From an uncultured Treponema sp. (GTDB lineage: Bacteria; Spirochaetota; Spirochaetia; Treponematales; Treponemataceae), in NCBI GenBank assembly GCA_937900125.1, contig CALCEK010000157.1, forward strand, positions 1-19,406: 19,406 nucleotides of DNA. Direction: 5' to 3'. Shown here piece by piece: positions 9,543 through 16,382 of this stretch; position 1 is the stretch's first letter; the number at the start of each line of letters is the position of its first letter. The position numbers were made by a program, and so were the translations under genes. The notes below the pieces were generated by a model. That model was not told the DNA's origin. It saw only the letters and a program-made list of their open reading frames with translations, and did no database searches.

Positions 9543-10001
9543 CTAACTTTGGGAAAGTATTTTTGTTAAAGCGGAACACCCTTCTGTTACGTCCGCATAA
9601 GTTTGCTCAAAGTCGCCTGTGTACCAGGGGTCTGCAATGTCGCGCGGAAAATCGGTAAAATCTAAAAGGCGGCGTACTTTTGGGCTAGTTGTAAGCGAAA
9701 AAATGCGCAAAATGTTTCTGATATTTGCACTATCCATTCCGATTATAAAATCCCAATCGTCATAATCAGATTGGCAAAGCCGAGTGGCGCGGTGTTCCCC
9801 AATCGGAATTCCATATTTTTTTAACACGCGAACAGTTCCAGAATGAGGCGGATTCCCCAATTCCTCAGAAGAAGTTGCCCGTGAATCAATTTCAAGATTG
9901 CGCAAACCGCCCTTTTTTGCCATATCTTTTAGAACAAATTCCGCCATTGGCGAACGGCAAATATTCCCGTGGCAAACAAATAAAATCCTCTTTTTTTCCA
10001 T
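9543..10001 (-). CDS. Low-molecular-weight protein-tyrosine phosphatase
   Basis: A cytoplasmic 152-residue phosphatase that hydrolyses phosphotyrosine through a cysteinyl-phosphate. The P-loop is at the very N-terminus: VCHGNICRSP, with Cys10 nucleophile and Arg16. The general acid lies in ADPWYTGDFEQTY near residue 125, the usual DP[YW] signature. Length is typical of the family. The ATG at 10001 is chosen because it places the P-loop next to the N-terminus, as in homologues; an in-frame ATG at 10058 would add 19 unrelated residues. No Shine-Dalgarno sequence precedes 10001, but a promoter ends 7 nt before the ATG, so the mRNA may be leaderless. Members next to tyrosine kinases regulate exopolysaccharide; no such kinase is here, so the substrate is unknown. 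Confidence 0.93.
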   Translation of the reverse strand: MEKKRILFVCHGNICRSPMAEFVLKDMAKKGGLRNLEIDSRATSSEELGNPPHSGTVRVLKKYGIPIGEHRATRLCQSDYDDWDFIIGMDSANIRNILRIFSLTTSPKVRRLLDFTDFPRDIADPWYTGDFEQTYADVTEGCSALTKILSQS

Positions 10002-10008
10002 AAAATTC

Positions 10009-10037
10009 ACTGTAGCAAAATCCCCCCAGCGTGTAAA
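10009..10037 (-). promoter_or_regulatory. Predicted leaderless promoter of the phosphatase gene
   Basis: On the minus strand TTTACA (10032-10037), 17 bp, then TGC-TACAGT, an extended -10 (10009-10014). Seven bases separate the -10 from the ATG, so transcription would begin at or next to the start codon. No ribosome-binding site is present. Confidence 0.5.
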
Positions 10038-10123
10038 GGAAACAAATTTTCTGCTCACAAAAATGACAAAAATTTTGGTAAAAAATGAATGTGCGAGCGG
10101 AATAAAAATTCAAGGGGGAAAAA

Positions 10124-10840
10124 ATGAAGAAATCTCTATTTTTATGCGCGATTCTTGCTCTTTTTTTTCTGAATTCTTGCGAATCAACTATAAAACACGG
10201 GGAAAAATCGCCAAACACAATTGTGGAAATTATAAATTACAAAAGTTCCGCAGACGAAAATGAAGCCGAAACAATCGCTTGGCTTGAAAAAATCTTAAAT
10301 TCGCAAAAGGCGGAAATTCCTTCTGCAATTCAGGAAAAAATCGATAGCAACAATGAACGCAATTACAGCATTGTGCGAATTTGTTTTTCTAAAAACGAAC
10401 CGCTTTTAGAACAAAACGTACCCGAATCGCTTTTTTCAGAAATTGCCGAAACTGTAAACCGCGCACTTGATGCCCGCTACAATGGAATTTTGCTCTTTGA
10501 CGAAGAAAGTCAAGATGTGCTTTCTGAAGCGGCAAAAAATGCGGACTTTGTTGGTTTCAATATAATGGAAGAAAAATGCGCATTTGTCCGCGAACAAGAC
10601 CTAAAATCCGCAAAAACGCGCAATTTTTACGCTTTTGTGCAAATTTTTTCTTGCCCATATTCGCTTTGGCTAAAAAATGCGGAATCTTACATAAAAAATC
10701 TGGGATTTTGCTCAGGCAACGCCGACTTAAAAGATGCCGCTTCTTATGCCGAAGAAATTGCCCGTAGCATTGAAAACGGGGTAATTTTTGCCACAAACTC
10801 CTTTGACCGCACCGAATCGGAATTGGGCTCGGAAGAATAA
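10124..10840 (+). CDS. Lipoprotein of unknown function
   Basis: A 238-residue protein with a clear lipoprotein signal: MKKSLFLCAILALFFLNSC, lipidated Cys expected at residue 19. I do not recognise the mature part. It is mixed alpha/beta in appearance with one VRICFSKNEPLLEQ segment, a GILLFDEESQDV strand-turn and an Ala/Glu-rich C-terminus; there are no further membrane segments or repeats. It would be anchored in the inner or outer membrane, facing the periplasm. The start is set by a strong GGGGGA site 5-10 nt upstream of the ATG. It is divergent from the phosphatase gene and separated from nfu by a gap with its own promoter, so probably monocistronic. Confidence 0.85.
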   Translation: MKKSLFLCAILALFFLNSCESTIKHGEKSPNTIVEIINYKSSADENEAETIAWLEKILNSQKAEIPSAIQEKIDSNNERNYSIVRICFSKNEPLLEQNVPESLFSEIAETVNRALDARYNGILLFDEESQDVLSEAAKNADFVGFNIMEEKCAFVREQDLKSAKTRNFYAFVQIFSCPYSLWLKNAESYIKNLGFCSGNADLKDAASYAEEIARSIENGVIFATNSFDRTESELGSEE

Positions 10841-10899
10841 ACTCCTGCTAAGTTCCCGCAAGGTATTAAAAAGCTTCCCTATTTCTGCAAAAATCAAAC

Positions 10900-10928
10900 T
10901 TGCCTAAATGCAAAAAAATACATATCTT
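10900..10928 (+). promoter_or_regulatory. Predicted promoter of the nfu-slyD operon
   Basis: TTGCCT (10900-10905), 17 bp, TATCTT (10923-10928). Start near 10935 would give a leader of about 24 nt containing AAAGGAG just before the ATG at 10959. Confidence 0.5.
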
Positions 10929-10958
10929 GTAAATAGAAGAAAATCAAAAGGAGTTTTT

Positions 10959-11198
10959 ATGGAAGAGCAAGGTTTAGAGCAAAAGGTCATAGAAACACTC
11001 GATGCGTTTCGGCCACAGTTGAATGCTGACGGGGGCGACTTAGAATACATCAATATCGATAGCGAAAACAAAGTGCATATTCGCCTTACAGGAGCGTGCG
11101 GTTCTTGCCCAATTTCTACAATGACTTTAAAAATGGGAATTGAGCGGTATTTAAAAGAAACTTGCCCAGAAATTGCCGAAGTTGTTCAGGAGGAATAA
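10959..11198 (+). CDS. NifU C-terminal-domain (Nfu) iron-sulfur scaffold protein
   Basis: A 79-residue stand-alone Nfu domain that binds a [4Fe-4S] cluster between two protomers and passes it to apoproteins in the cytoplasm. The family pattern is complete: FRPQLNADGGDLEYINID, then the cluster ligands in GACGSCPIS (CxxC), then TMTLKMGIERYLKE. Start ATG 10959 follows AAAGGAG at ideal distance; an in-frame ATG at 10908 would add a basic leader lying over the promoter and is not used here. slyD starts 1 nt after its stop, and the GGAGG serving slyD lies inside the last codons of nfu, so the two are translationally linked. Confidence 0.94.
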   Translation: MEEQGLEQKVIETLDAFRPQLNADGGDLEYINIDSENKVHIRLTGACGSCPISTMTLKMGIERYLKETCPEIAEVVQEE

Positions 11199-11199
11199 A

Positions 11200-11730
11200 A
11201 TGACGATTCAAAAAAAATCTGTCGTTTTGCTTAAATATATCTTAAAAGATTCTGAAAATAATCTGATTGAAGATTCCCAAGACGATGGTATTGCCATTTT
11301 GATTGGACAAAACGCAATCATTCCAAAAGTTGAAAATGAATTGTTAGGCAAACAAGCGGGCGAAAAATTCAGCATAAGCGTAAATCCCCAAGAAGGATTT
11401 GGCGAATACGATTCTTCCCTTGTAGAACACGCTTCTCCCGCTGATTTTGAAGGAGATTTTGAGCTAAAAGTGGGAATGGCGTTCCAAAAAGATTTGCCCG
11501 ATGGTTCTACACGCATTATGACCGTTACAAATATCAGCGGCGATGACATTACGCTAGACGGAAATCACAATCTTGCGGGTAAAAATTTAATTTTTGACGT
11601 AGAAATTGTTGACGTGCGCGAGGCAACGGAAGAAGAGTTGCGCATTGGGCTTGGTGGCGGTTGTTGTTGCGGCGAAGATTGCGGGGGCGGTTGCTCAGGT
11701 TGCGGTGGTGGCTGCGGAAATTGCGCTTAA
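11200..11730 (+). CDS. slyD: SlyD-like FKBP peptidyl-prolyl isomerase/chaperone with Cys-rich tail
   Basis: A 176-residue cytoplasmic prolyl cis-trans isomerase of the FKBP/SlyD class. The FKBP fold (GQNAIIPKVENELLG; NPQEGFGEYD) is split by the chaperone insert-in-flap domain (about residues 70-120) and resumes at NHNLAGKNLIFDVEIVDV. Residues 152-176 are a Gly/Cys tail with eight cysteines (155-157, 161, 165, 168, 172, 175) and no histidine. E. coli SlyD uses a His/Cys/Asp tail to bind nickel; here an all-thiolate tail is expected to bind soft metals, which is inference. The coding end overlaps the last 36 nt of convergent aroK. Start ATG 11200 has AGGAGG immediately upstream; a start at 11173 would lie inside nfu. 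Coupling with nfu hints at a role in metal or Fe-S handling. Confidence 0.93.
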   Translation: MTIQKKSVVLLKYILKDSENNLIEDSQDDGIAILIGQNAIIPKVENELLGKQAGEKFSISVNPQEGFGEYDSSLVEHASPADFEGDFELKVGMAFQKDLPDGSTRIMTVTNISGDDITLDGNHNLAGKNLIFDVEIVDVREATEEELRIGLGGGCCCGEDCGGGCSGCGGGCGNCA

Positions 11731-12279
11731 AAGGCGGCGGGTGTTTACACTTTTGGGAGCATCCGCCATGTCAACGCAAAGGTCTGCGCAATTTTGGTAC
11801 AAAATGCAGCGTTCTTCGTAAAAATTATGAAAAATTGCGCGAACGTCTGCAATATTTTTGGGATTTTTGTCCGCAATATAGGCTGGAACGTTTAAAAGTT
11901 TTCCATTTTTGTCAAAGGAGATTTCTCGGACAATTCTGTCAGAAGCGATTTTTTCTGGGGAGCGCAAAAAAACGGCAGTGCCAATCGTTTTAAGTTCATT
12001 TACAGCTTTTTCATTTGTACAAATTCCACCGCCCGTTGCTATAACCGCACACAAATCGTTTGTTTTAAGATTATTTACAAGTTTTTTGCAAACTTCAAAT
12101 TCAACCCGCAAAAATTCATCTTTACCTTGTTCTTTATATAGTATTCGCGGAGAAAATCCCGAAAATTCTTCAATTAAAGTGTCGGTGTCGTAAAACGGCA
12201 GCGAAAGTTCCGCTGATAAAAGTTTTGCCTGCGTAGATTTTCCGCAATGCTTGATTCCCATTAAAATAATTGACTTCAT
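11695..12279 (-). CDS. aroK: Shikimate kinase
   Basis: Phosphorylates shikimate at the 3-hydroxyl with ATP, step five of the chorismate pathway. In 194 residues it shows the Walker A loop GIKHCGKST (8-16), the shikimate-binding aspartates in YDTDTLIEEF (Asp31, Asp33), Arg58 in FLRVEFE, the triple glycine IATGGG (83-85) and the C-terminal YEERCILYQ-A-D segment. The lid region is somewhat divergent: I do not see the usual RPLL motif, so activity is likely but not certain. Start is the ATG of a TAATG overlap with the upstream methyltransferase stop, indicating translational coupling; a longer in-frame start at 12363 would lie within that gene. The 3' end runs 36 nt into convergent slyD, so its last residues (SAISAATTAT) are antisense to the slyD Cys-rich tail. 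Confidence 0.85.
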   Translation of the reverse strand: MKSIILMGIKHCGKSTQAKLLSAELSLPFYDTDTLIEEFSGFSPRILYKEQGKDEFLRVEFEVCKKLVNNLKTNDLCAVIATGGGICTNEKAVNELKTIGTAVFLRSPEKIASDRIVREISFDKNGKLLNVPAYIADKNPKNIADVRAIFHNFYEERCILYQNCADLCVDMADAPKSVNTRRLLSAISAATTAT

Positions 12280-13019
12280 TAGGCGGCACTCCACATTTCG
12301 GGGCTTCCCAAAACAAAAATTGTGGGGATTTTTTGAATGTTTGGCGGGGGAAGTTTTTTCCACTCGGCAAGACTCATAGATTTTATAAATTCAGTTTGCG
12401 TTGTTAGCCCGCTTGCAACACACAAAAGCGTATCTTTGCGGCAGTTTTTTAAAATCGCCTCAAAAAGTTGCAAATTGCGATAGGGAGCTTCTATAAAAAC
12501 CTGCGTTTGTTTTTCATTCCAAGCGCGATTTTCAAGTTGGCGCAAGCGATTTACCCGCTCCGCATTTTTTACTGGCAAATAACCGCAAAACGCAAAACTT
12601 TGTCCCGAAAATCCACTCGCCATTACCGAAAGCAATATTGAAGATGGTCCTACAAGCGGAAAAACGGGAACATTTTTTTTGTGCGCAATAGAAACAGCCG
12701 CTCTCCCGGGGTCAGCAACTGCGGGGCAGCCCGCTTCAGAAATAACTCCCACGGGGTAATTTTGAGAAAAAATTGGCTCTAAAAAACCTTGAACTTGTCT
12801 TAAATCGGTGTGTTCGTTTAATTCAAAAAAAGTCAGAGAATCAATGTTGATTTCTTTTGAAACGCGAACCAAAAATCGCCGTGCAGAACGAATGTTTTCA
12901 ACAACAAAATGCTTTATTTCTTTTATAATTTGCGCATTGTAAGGCGGAAGCGATTTTTCTAGCTCAAACTCAGAATTGTCGCCTAGCGTTACAGGAATTA
13001 GATACAAAGCGGCTTTCAT
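12279..13019 (-). CDS. RsmI-like SAM-dependent methyltransferase (tetrapyrrole methylase fold)
   Basis: A 246-residue member of the TP-methylase superfamily, closest in motifs to the 16S rRNA (cytidine-1402 2'-O) methyltransferase RsmI. Visible are LYLIPVTLGD at the start, SEAGCPAVADPG (RsmI SDAG.P..SDPG), VGPSSILLSVMASGFSGQ, FCGYLP, and FIEAPYRN (RsmI F.E.P.R). It is shorter than RsmI (about 285 residues) and lacks its C-terminal extension; many bacteria carry such a short paralogue of unassigned substrate, so I do not give it the name rsmI. Start ATG 13019 matches the family N-terminus; an ATG at 13055 would run back into eda. Seven bases separate it from the eda stop and it shares TAATG with aroK, so the three form one operon. 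Confidence 0.88.
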   Translation of the reverse strand: MKAALYLIPVTLGDNSEFELEKSLPPYNAQIIKEIKHFVVENIRSARRFLVRVSKEINIDSLTFFELNEHTDLRQVQGFLEPIFSQNYPVGVISEAGCPAVADPGRAAVSIAHKKNVPVFPLVGPSSILLSVMASGFSGQSFAFCGYLPVKNAERVNRLRQLENRAWNEKQTQVFIEAPYRNLQLFEAILKNCRKDTLLCVASGLTTQTEFIKSMSLAEWKKLPPPNIQKIPTIFVLGSPEMWSAA

Positions 13020-13026
13020 AAGGTCA

Positions 13027-13695
13027 TTATAATGCGCTCGGCACAGAAAAAGCAAGATTTACGGCTTCTTTTGACGCTTTTGCGATTCCTTGCCAATCCT
13101 GATTTTTTATCATTTCGGAGTTTGCCATCCAAGTGCCACCGACTGAGCATACATTTTTGCAGGCTAAATATGAACAAAGATTCTCTCTTGAAACACCCCC
13201 CGTGGGCATAAAAGACACTTGCGGAAACGGTCCAGAAAATGCCTTTAGCATTTTAACGCCACCACTCAGTTCTGCGGGAAAAAATTTTAGAAAATCCAAG
13301 CCGTAATTTAAGGCTAACTCAATAAAAGTTGGCGCATTTATCCCTGGGCAAATTGGAATGTCATTTTTAAGACAAAATTCAATTGTTGCGGGATTAAAGC
13401 CTGGCGAAACAATAAACTTAGCCCCAGAATCAGCGGCCGTTTGGGCTAAATCTGCATTTATAACGGTTCCCGCCCCGACCAATAATTGTGGACGCGAAAC
13501 AGCCAGTGTTTTTATGCAAGATGCTATTTTTTTAAGACCATTTTCAGAATCGATTGTCCGAAATGCAATTTCCACAGCATTTATACCACCTTCAAGCAAT
13601 GCGTCCGCAAGAGAAAGAGCTGTGTTTTCGTCAAAAATCGTTACAACGGGAACAATTTTGCACTTTTTTAAAGTATTCTTAAAATCATCAAACAT
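13027..13695 (-). CDS. eda: KDPG/KHG aldolase
   Basis: 2-dehydro-3-deoxyphosphogluconate aldolase, the class I aldolase that splits KDPG into pyruvate and glyceraldehyde 3-phosphate (Entner-Doudoroff and uronate catabolism). In 222 residues it shows VEIAFRT (Glu42 acid/base, Arg46), GAGTV (75-79), SPGFNP, the Schiff-base lysine Lys137 in LKFFPAE, and MPTGGV for phosphate binding. Length is typical. Start ATG 13695 has GGAG 7-10 nt upstream. It is the first gene of the eda - methyltransferase - aroK operon. No edd or uronate genes lie nearby, so in this genome it probably serves sugar-acid or uronate breakdown encoded elsewhere. Confidence 0.95.
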   Translation of the reverse strand: MFDDFKNTLKKCKIVPVVTIFDENTALSLADALLEGGINAVEIAFRTIDSENGLKKIASCIKTLAVSRPQLLVGAGTVINADLAQTAADSGAKFIVSPGFNPATIEFCLKNDIPICPGINAPTFIELALNYGLDFLKFFPAELSGGVKMLKAFSGPFPQVSFMPTGGVSRENLCSYLACKNVCSVGGTWMANSEMIKNQDWQGIAKASKEAVNLAFSVPSAL

Positions 13696-13730
13696 AAAAT
13701 TCTCCGTTTTTTACGCACAAATTTCCCCGC

Positions 13731-13843
13731 CATTCTGAACGCAGAGAAGAACCTATTTACTCTCTTTGCAAAAAATGTTTGGGATTCCTGCGAAGAAAGT
13801 ATAAATGTTTCGGGCGGCAACGACTACCCCTCTCAACATGACG
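13731..13843. repeat. Dispersed intergenic repeat, copy C (inverted)
   Basis: Begins CATTCTGAACGCAGAGAAGA and ends CTCAACATGACG (13832-13843): the reverse complement of the arms seen in copies A and B. Its interior is more diverged. It sits upstream of eda and ends about 5 bp before the left palindromic island repeat. Confidence 0.65.
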
Positions 13844-13848
13844 AATTG

Positions 13849-13901
13849 AGATATAAGGGTATCTCTAGAAATCCAATGTCGTGTATTTCTAGAGAGTCCT
13901 G
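13849..13901 (+). repeat. Left island-edge repeat with 11-bp inverted repeat
   Basis: Positions 13849-13877 match 16381-16409 at 24 of 29 bases in the same orientation (core GGG[T/A]ATCTCTA, then AAAT, CAAT). Within it TCTCTAGAAAT (13862-13872) and ATTTCTAGAGA (13885-13895) form a perfect 11-bp stem with a 12-nt loop. The hsdS-like reading frame loses its homology here. Confidence 0.7.
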
Positions 13902-14240
13902 CGAGTTTTCGCCTAAATCTTCCGTACAGCCTGTAAATTCGCCCGATGAGCCGATGTTTGCAAGTTCAATATATTTGTAAACAACGTTTGCCTTTGGATT
14001 GAAATTGGAATCTTGAATATCCGCGACTTCATCAAGCGTTTTATGTGAAAGAACCTTTATCGCATTCTCAATCTCATCATATTTGCTCAGGTAATACTCC
14101 GCGTCCAAGCGACCACTGGAGGCAAAGTCAGAAAGGTGTTTGATTGAATAATTTGCGATATTGTCACACGAATTGGAAATGTCTAACGGCATTTCTGTTT
14201 TTGACTGCAGCCGAAAAAACTCTGCAATGCGGACACTTCA
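13900..14240 (-). pseudogene. hsdS: Type I restriction specificity subunit (HsdS) fragment
   Basis: The minus strand encodes an internal piece of HsdS, the DNA-recognition subunit of type I restriction-modification: FFRLQSKTEMPLDIS, then the conserved spacer GRLDAEYYLSKYDEIE, then the start of a target-recognition domain (IQDSNFNPKANVVYKYIELA, NIGSSGEFTGCTEDLGE). A full HsdS has about 400 residues and two recognition domains; only about 110 are here. Upstream, the frame ends at a TGA (14238-14240) and the remaining sequence is used by the jetA promoter. Downstream, homology ends at SQ (about 13900), where the left palindromic repeat begins, and translation then runs into repeat-derived sequence to a stop at 13833. 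The apparent ATG at 14192 is internal, not a true start. No hsdM or hsdR is present. A decayed remnant of a restriction locus. Confidence 0.72.
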
Positions 14241-14265
14241 CAGTTTGTATAAAATATGCTACACT
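14237..14265 (+). promoter_or_regulatory. Predicted promoter of jetAB, near-leaderless
   Basis: TTCACA (14237-14242), 17 bp, TACACT (14260-14265) preceded by TGC (extended -10). The start site would fall near 14272, about 4 nt before the jetA ATG at 14276. No Shine-Dalgarno sequence lies before that ATG, in agreement with a near-leaderless mRNA. Confidence 0.5.
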
Positions 14266-14275
14266 TGTCCCAAGC

Positions 14276-15676
14276 ATGAACGTTTTTGACTCCATTCCAG
14301 ATGGATTTTTCAACTGCCTTGCAAGCTCTTCTAACCACAGGGCGTATGCTGATTGTCTGGAATTGATTTACAGCCAGTACGACAAAGAAATTTCCTACCG
14401 CTTAGAGCGTTCTTATTTGCGGGATGTGCTGGCATCTTTTCTGCTTGAGCATCATCTTGATTTATCTGACGAGGAAAACACAGCGACCGCAGGAAATGAC
14501 GAGGCAAATTTTGTTCTGCGAAAATTCATTTCTTCCGGCTGGCTTGAAGAAGAGCAGGACGACACCACTTTTGAAAAGTTCATCGTAATGACGGACAACG
14601 GAATTGCATTGGCGGAATTTTTGCAGCGGCTAAAAAGACCTGCAACCCCGGAGTTTTCTAGCTACATCTTGAACATTTACAACCGCTTTAATTCAAAAGA
14701 ATACGAAAACAAGCAGGAACTGTATAACTTTATCCTAAAGCCCACTTTTGCGGACGCAAAATCCCTTTCTTCATCCCTGAAAAAGTTATCGACTTCCATC
14801 AAAAAAATTATCGAAAAAATGAACCATGAGGGAAGCCTAGAAAGCCTTACGGAAAACATCATCAGCTATTGCGACGGCGACTTTATAAAAGAATATTCCC
14901 GCTTGGTCCATCAGCAGAACATTCACATTTACAGAAACTTTATCACGCGAAAACTCGACGAGCTAAAAGAGGCGGAGAATTTTGCATTGCTTTGCAAAGA
15001 GCTTGTGGCAGAAGAAAAAGCCCGCAAAAATCAAATCTCAAACATGGAAGCGCAAGAGCGAATCTATGAGATGATTGACTCCACAAAAAAGTTCCTTCAC
15101 GACGACTACAACAAAATCATGGACGACATCAAGCAGAAAATCAACACCTATATCCATATAGCGATTGCCCGCGAGAGAATGCTCCGCAACAAAGGCCTTG
15201 ATATTCGCGGCGTAGTTGAGCAGACGTTGCGCGCTTTGATTTCTTCTGACAAGGCGGAATCGGCGGACAATCTTGAAGTCGGGGCCCTGTTCAATGTCCA
15301 GAAATTTGAGTATATTGACCAGTCTTCCGTTATGTATCCGCATAAAAGCCAGCAGGTCTTGCACAATACGGAATCTGAATACTTTGAATTGACAAAAGAA
15401 GAGCTTGAAAAGCAAAAATATATTCTGGAGCAGGAATCCCACAATCCGTACTCTAAAGACGAAATGAAAAAATACATGGACGACCTGTTCGCTCAGGATG
15501 AAGTCGTAGACAACGCCACTTTTAAATATTCAAGCAAAGATGACATATTAAAATCGCTAGCTGCCATTAGCTACGCGCGGGAAAACGGATATTCAATCAA
15601 AACCGACGGCACTTATATTGAAAGCGAAAACTTTGTGACCAGGCATTGGAGGGCAAGCAAAAATGCAAAAAAATGA
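14276..15676 (+). CDS. jetA: Wadjet plasmid-defence protein JetA (kleisin-like, DUF5716 type)
   Basis: In Wadjet systems JetA is the kleisin that links the SMC-like ATPase JetC with JetB and the nuclease JetD; the complex extrudes and cuts small circular plasmids. The 466-residue product starts MNVFDSIPDGFFNCLASSSN, the N-terminus I recognise from the JetA/DUF5716 family, followed by a helical, winged-helix-like N-terminal part ending near EFLQRL (about 130), long coiled-coil stretches at about 152-182 and 244-303 rich in Lys/Glu/Ile, and an acidic C-terminal region (SKDEMKKYMDDLFAQDEVVD). ATG 14276 is chosen over an upstream in-frame ATG at 14144 because the extra 44 residues would lie in the hsdS remnant and promoter and look non-protein-like. 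It overlaps jetB by 14 nt. jetC and jetD are missing downstream. Assignment rests on recalled family features, not on an alignment. Confidence 0.82.
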   Translation: MNVFDSIPDGFFNCLASSSNHRAYADCLELIYSQYDKEISYRLERSYLRDVLASFLLEHHLDLSDEENTATAGNDEANFVLRKFISSGWLEEEQDDTTFEKFIVMTDNGIALAEFLQRLKRPATPEFSSYILNIYNRFNSKEYENKQELYNFILKPTFADAKSLSSSLKKLSTSIKKIIEKMNHEGSLESLTENIISYCDGDFIKEYSRLVHQQNIHIYRNFITRKLDELKEAENFALLCKELVAEEKARKNQISNMEAQERIYEMIDSTKKFLHDDYNKIMDDIKQKINTYIHIAIARERMLRNKGLDIRGVVEQTLRALISSDKAESADNLEVGALFNVQKFEYIDQSSVMYPHKSQQVLHNTESEYFELTKEELEKQKYILEQESHNPYSKDEMKKYMDDLFAQDEVVDNATFKYSSKDDILKSLAAISYARENGYSIKTDGTYIESENFVTRHWRASKNAKK

Positions 15677-16382
15677 ATCTATTGACGACTACTGGTCTTC
15701 GGAATTCACCTCCAGCGAACGGCAGTTCTTCCAAAAATGTGCCCGCGCCTTGCTAAAAAAGACATTCATCGTGCGCGACAAGGACGAAGAAAACCGCAAG
15801 ATGTTTTATTTTGTCTCAAAAAACTCAGATTTCTTTTTGCGATATTTTTCTTTTATGGGCTTTGAAGTTCTTGTTCAAAAAGATTCCGGGGTAATAATGC
15901 TTTCCAACTCTGTGAATGAAAACATTTCCGCCTCCGTTGCCGTGAACCGCTTCCGCTTTAAAAAAATCGAAAGCATTGTTTTGTGCTGCCTGTGGACGCT
16001 GCTTTCTGACAGGCTTCACAAAGGCTCTTTGGACAAGCTTATAAAAATCACTTTGCAAGATTTGAACATGGAGCTTGAAAAATATGACTACAAGAAGCCG
16101 TTTGACAAAGGCCCTTTAGGCGAAATCCTTAAACTGTTCAGCAAGTTTAATTTAATCGGAACGAGCGGCGAAATCGGCGACGAAGATTTTACCATCATTC
16201 TCTATCCTTCATTGCAGTTTGCCCTTAACGAAAGCGAGTTTGTTTCTTTTGTAAAAGAGGCAGAAAAGAAGATGAAAGGGATTGATGATGAAGAACAGAA
16301 AACTGATAATACAGGTAACACAATAGAAGAAAACGAAGTAGATGAATCGGATGTTATCCCATTTGATATTGAAAATGAATAG
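15663..16382 (+). CDS. jetB: Wadjet plasmid-defence protein JetB (DUF4194, MukE-like KITE protein)
   Basis: JetB is the MukE-like winged-helix partner of the JetA kleisin. The 239-residue product has the DUF4194 look: an N-terminal FFQKCARALLKKTFIVRDKD, then FYFVSKNSDFFLRYFSFMGF, then the helix around RFRFKKIESIVLCCLWTLL (about residues 95-115), then PLGEILKLFSKFNLI. The last 30 residues are a low-complexity acidic tail (Glu/Asp/Asn-rich). Start ATG 15663 overlaps the end of jetA and follows TGGAGGG (15647-15653), a strong ribosome-binding site, so the pair is coupled. In complete systems jetC starts at or over the jetB stop; here an ATG at 16375 overlaps the stop but its frame is cut off within 23 codons by a palindromic repeat. 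Confidence 0.82.
   Translation: MQKNESIDDYWSSEFTSSERQFFQKCARALLKKTFIVRDKDEENRKMFYFVSKNSDFFLRYFSFMGFEVLVQKDSGVIMLSNSVNENISASVAVNRFRFKKIESIVLCCLWTLLSDRLHKGSLDKLIKITLQDLNMELEKYDYKKPFDKGPLGEILKLFSKFNLIGTSGEIGDEDFTIILYPSLQFALNESEFVSFVKEAEKKMKGIDDEEQKTDNTGNTIEENEVDESDVIPFDIENE

Noticed and set aside
13833..14192. An intact 119-codon gene
   Set aside because: The reading frame is an internal HsdS piece; its last 25 or so residues come from the palindromic repeat, and the ATG is internal to the homologous region.
14144..14275. Upstream 44-codon extension of jetA
   Set aside because: It lies over the hsdS remnant and the predicted promoter, is Cys/His-rich and unlike the family N-terminus; ATG 14276 gives the expected JetA start.
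15038..15477. Minus-strand frames of 109 and 134 codons inside jetA
   Set aside because: Antisense shadows of a gene with strong family features and a conserved operon layout.
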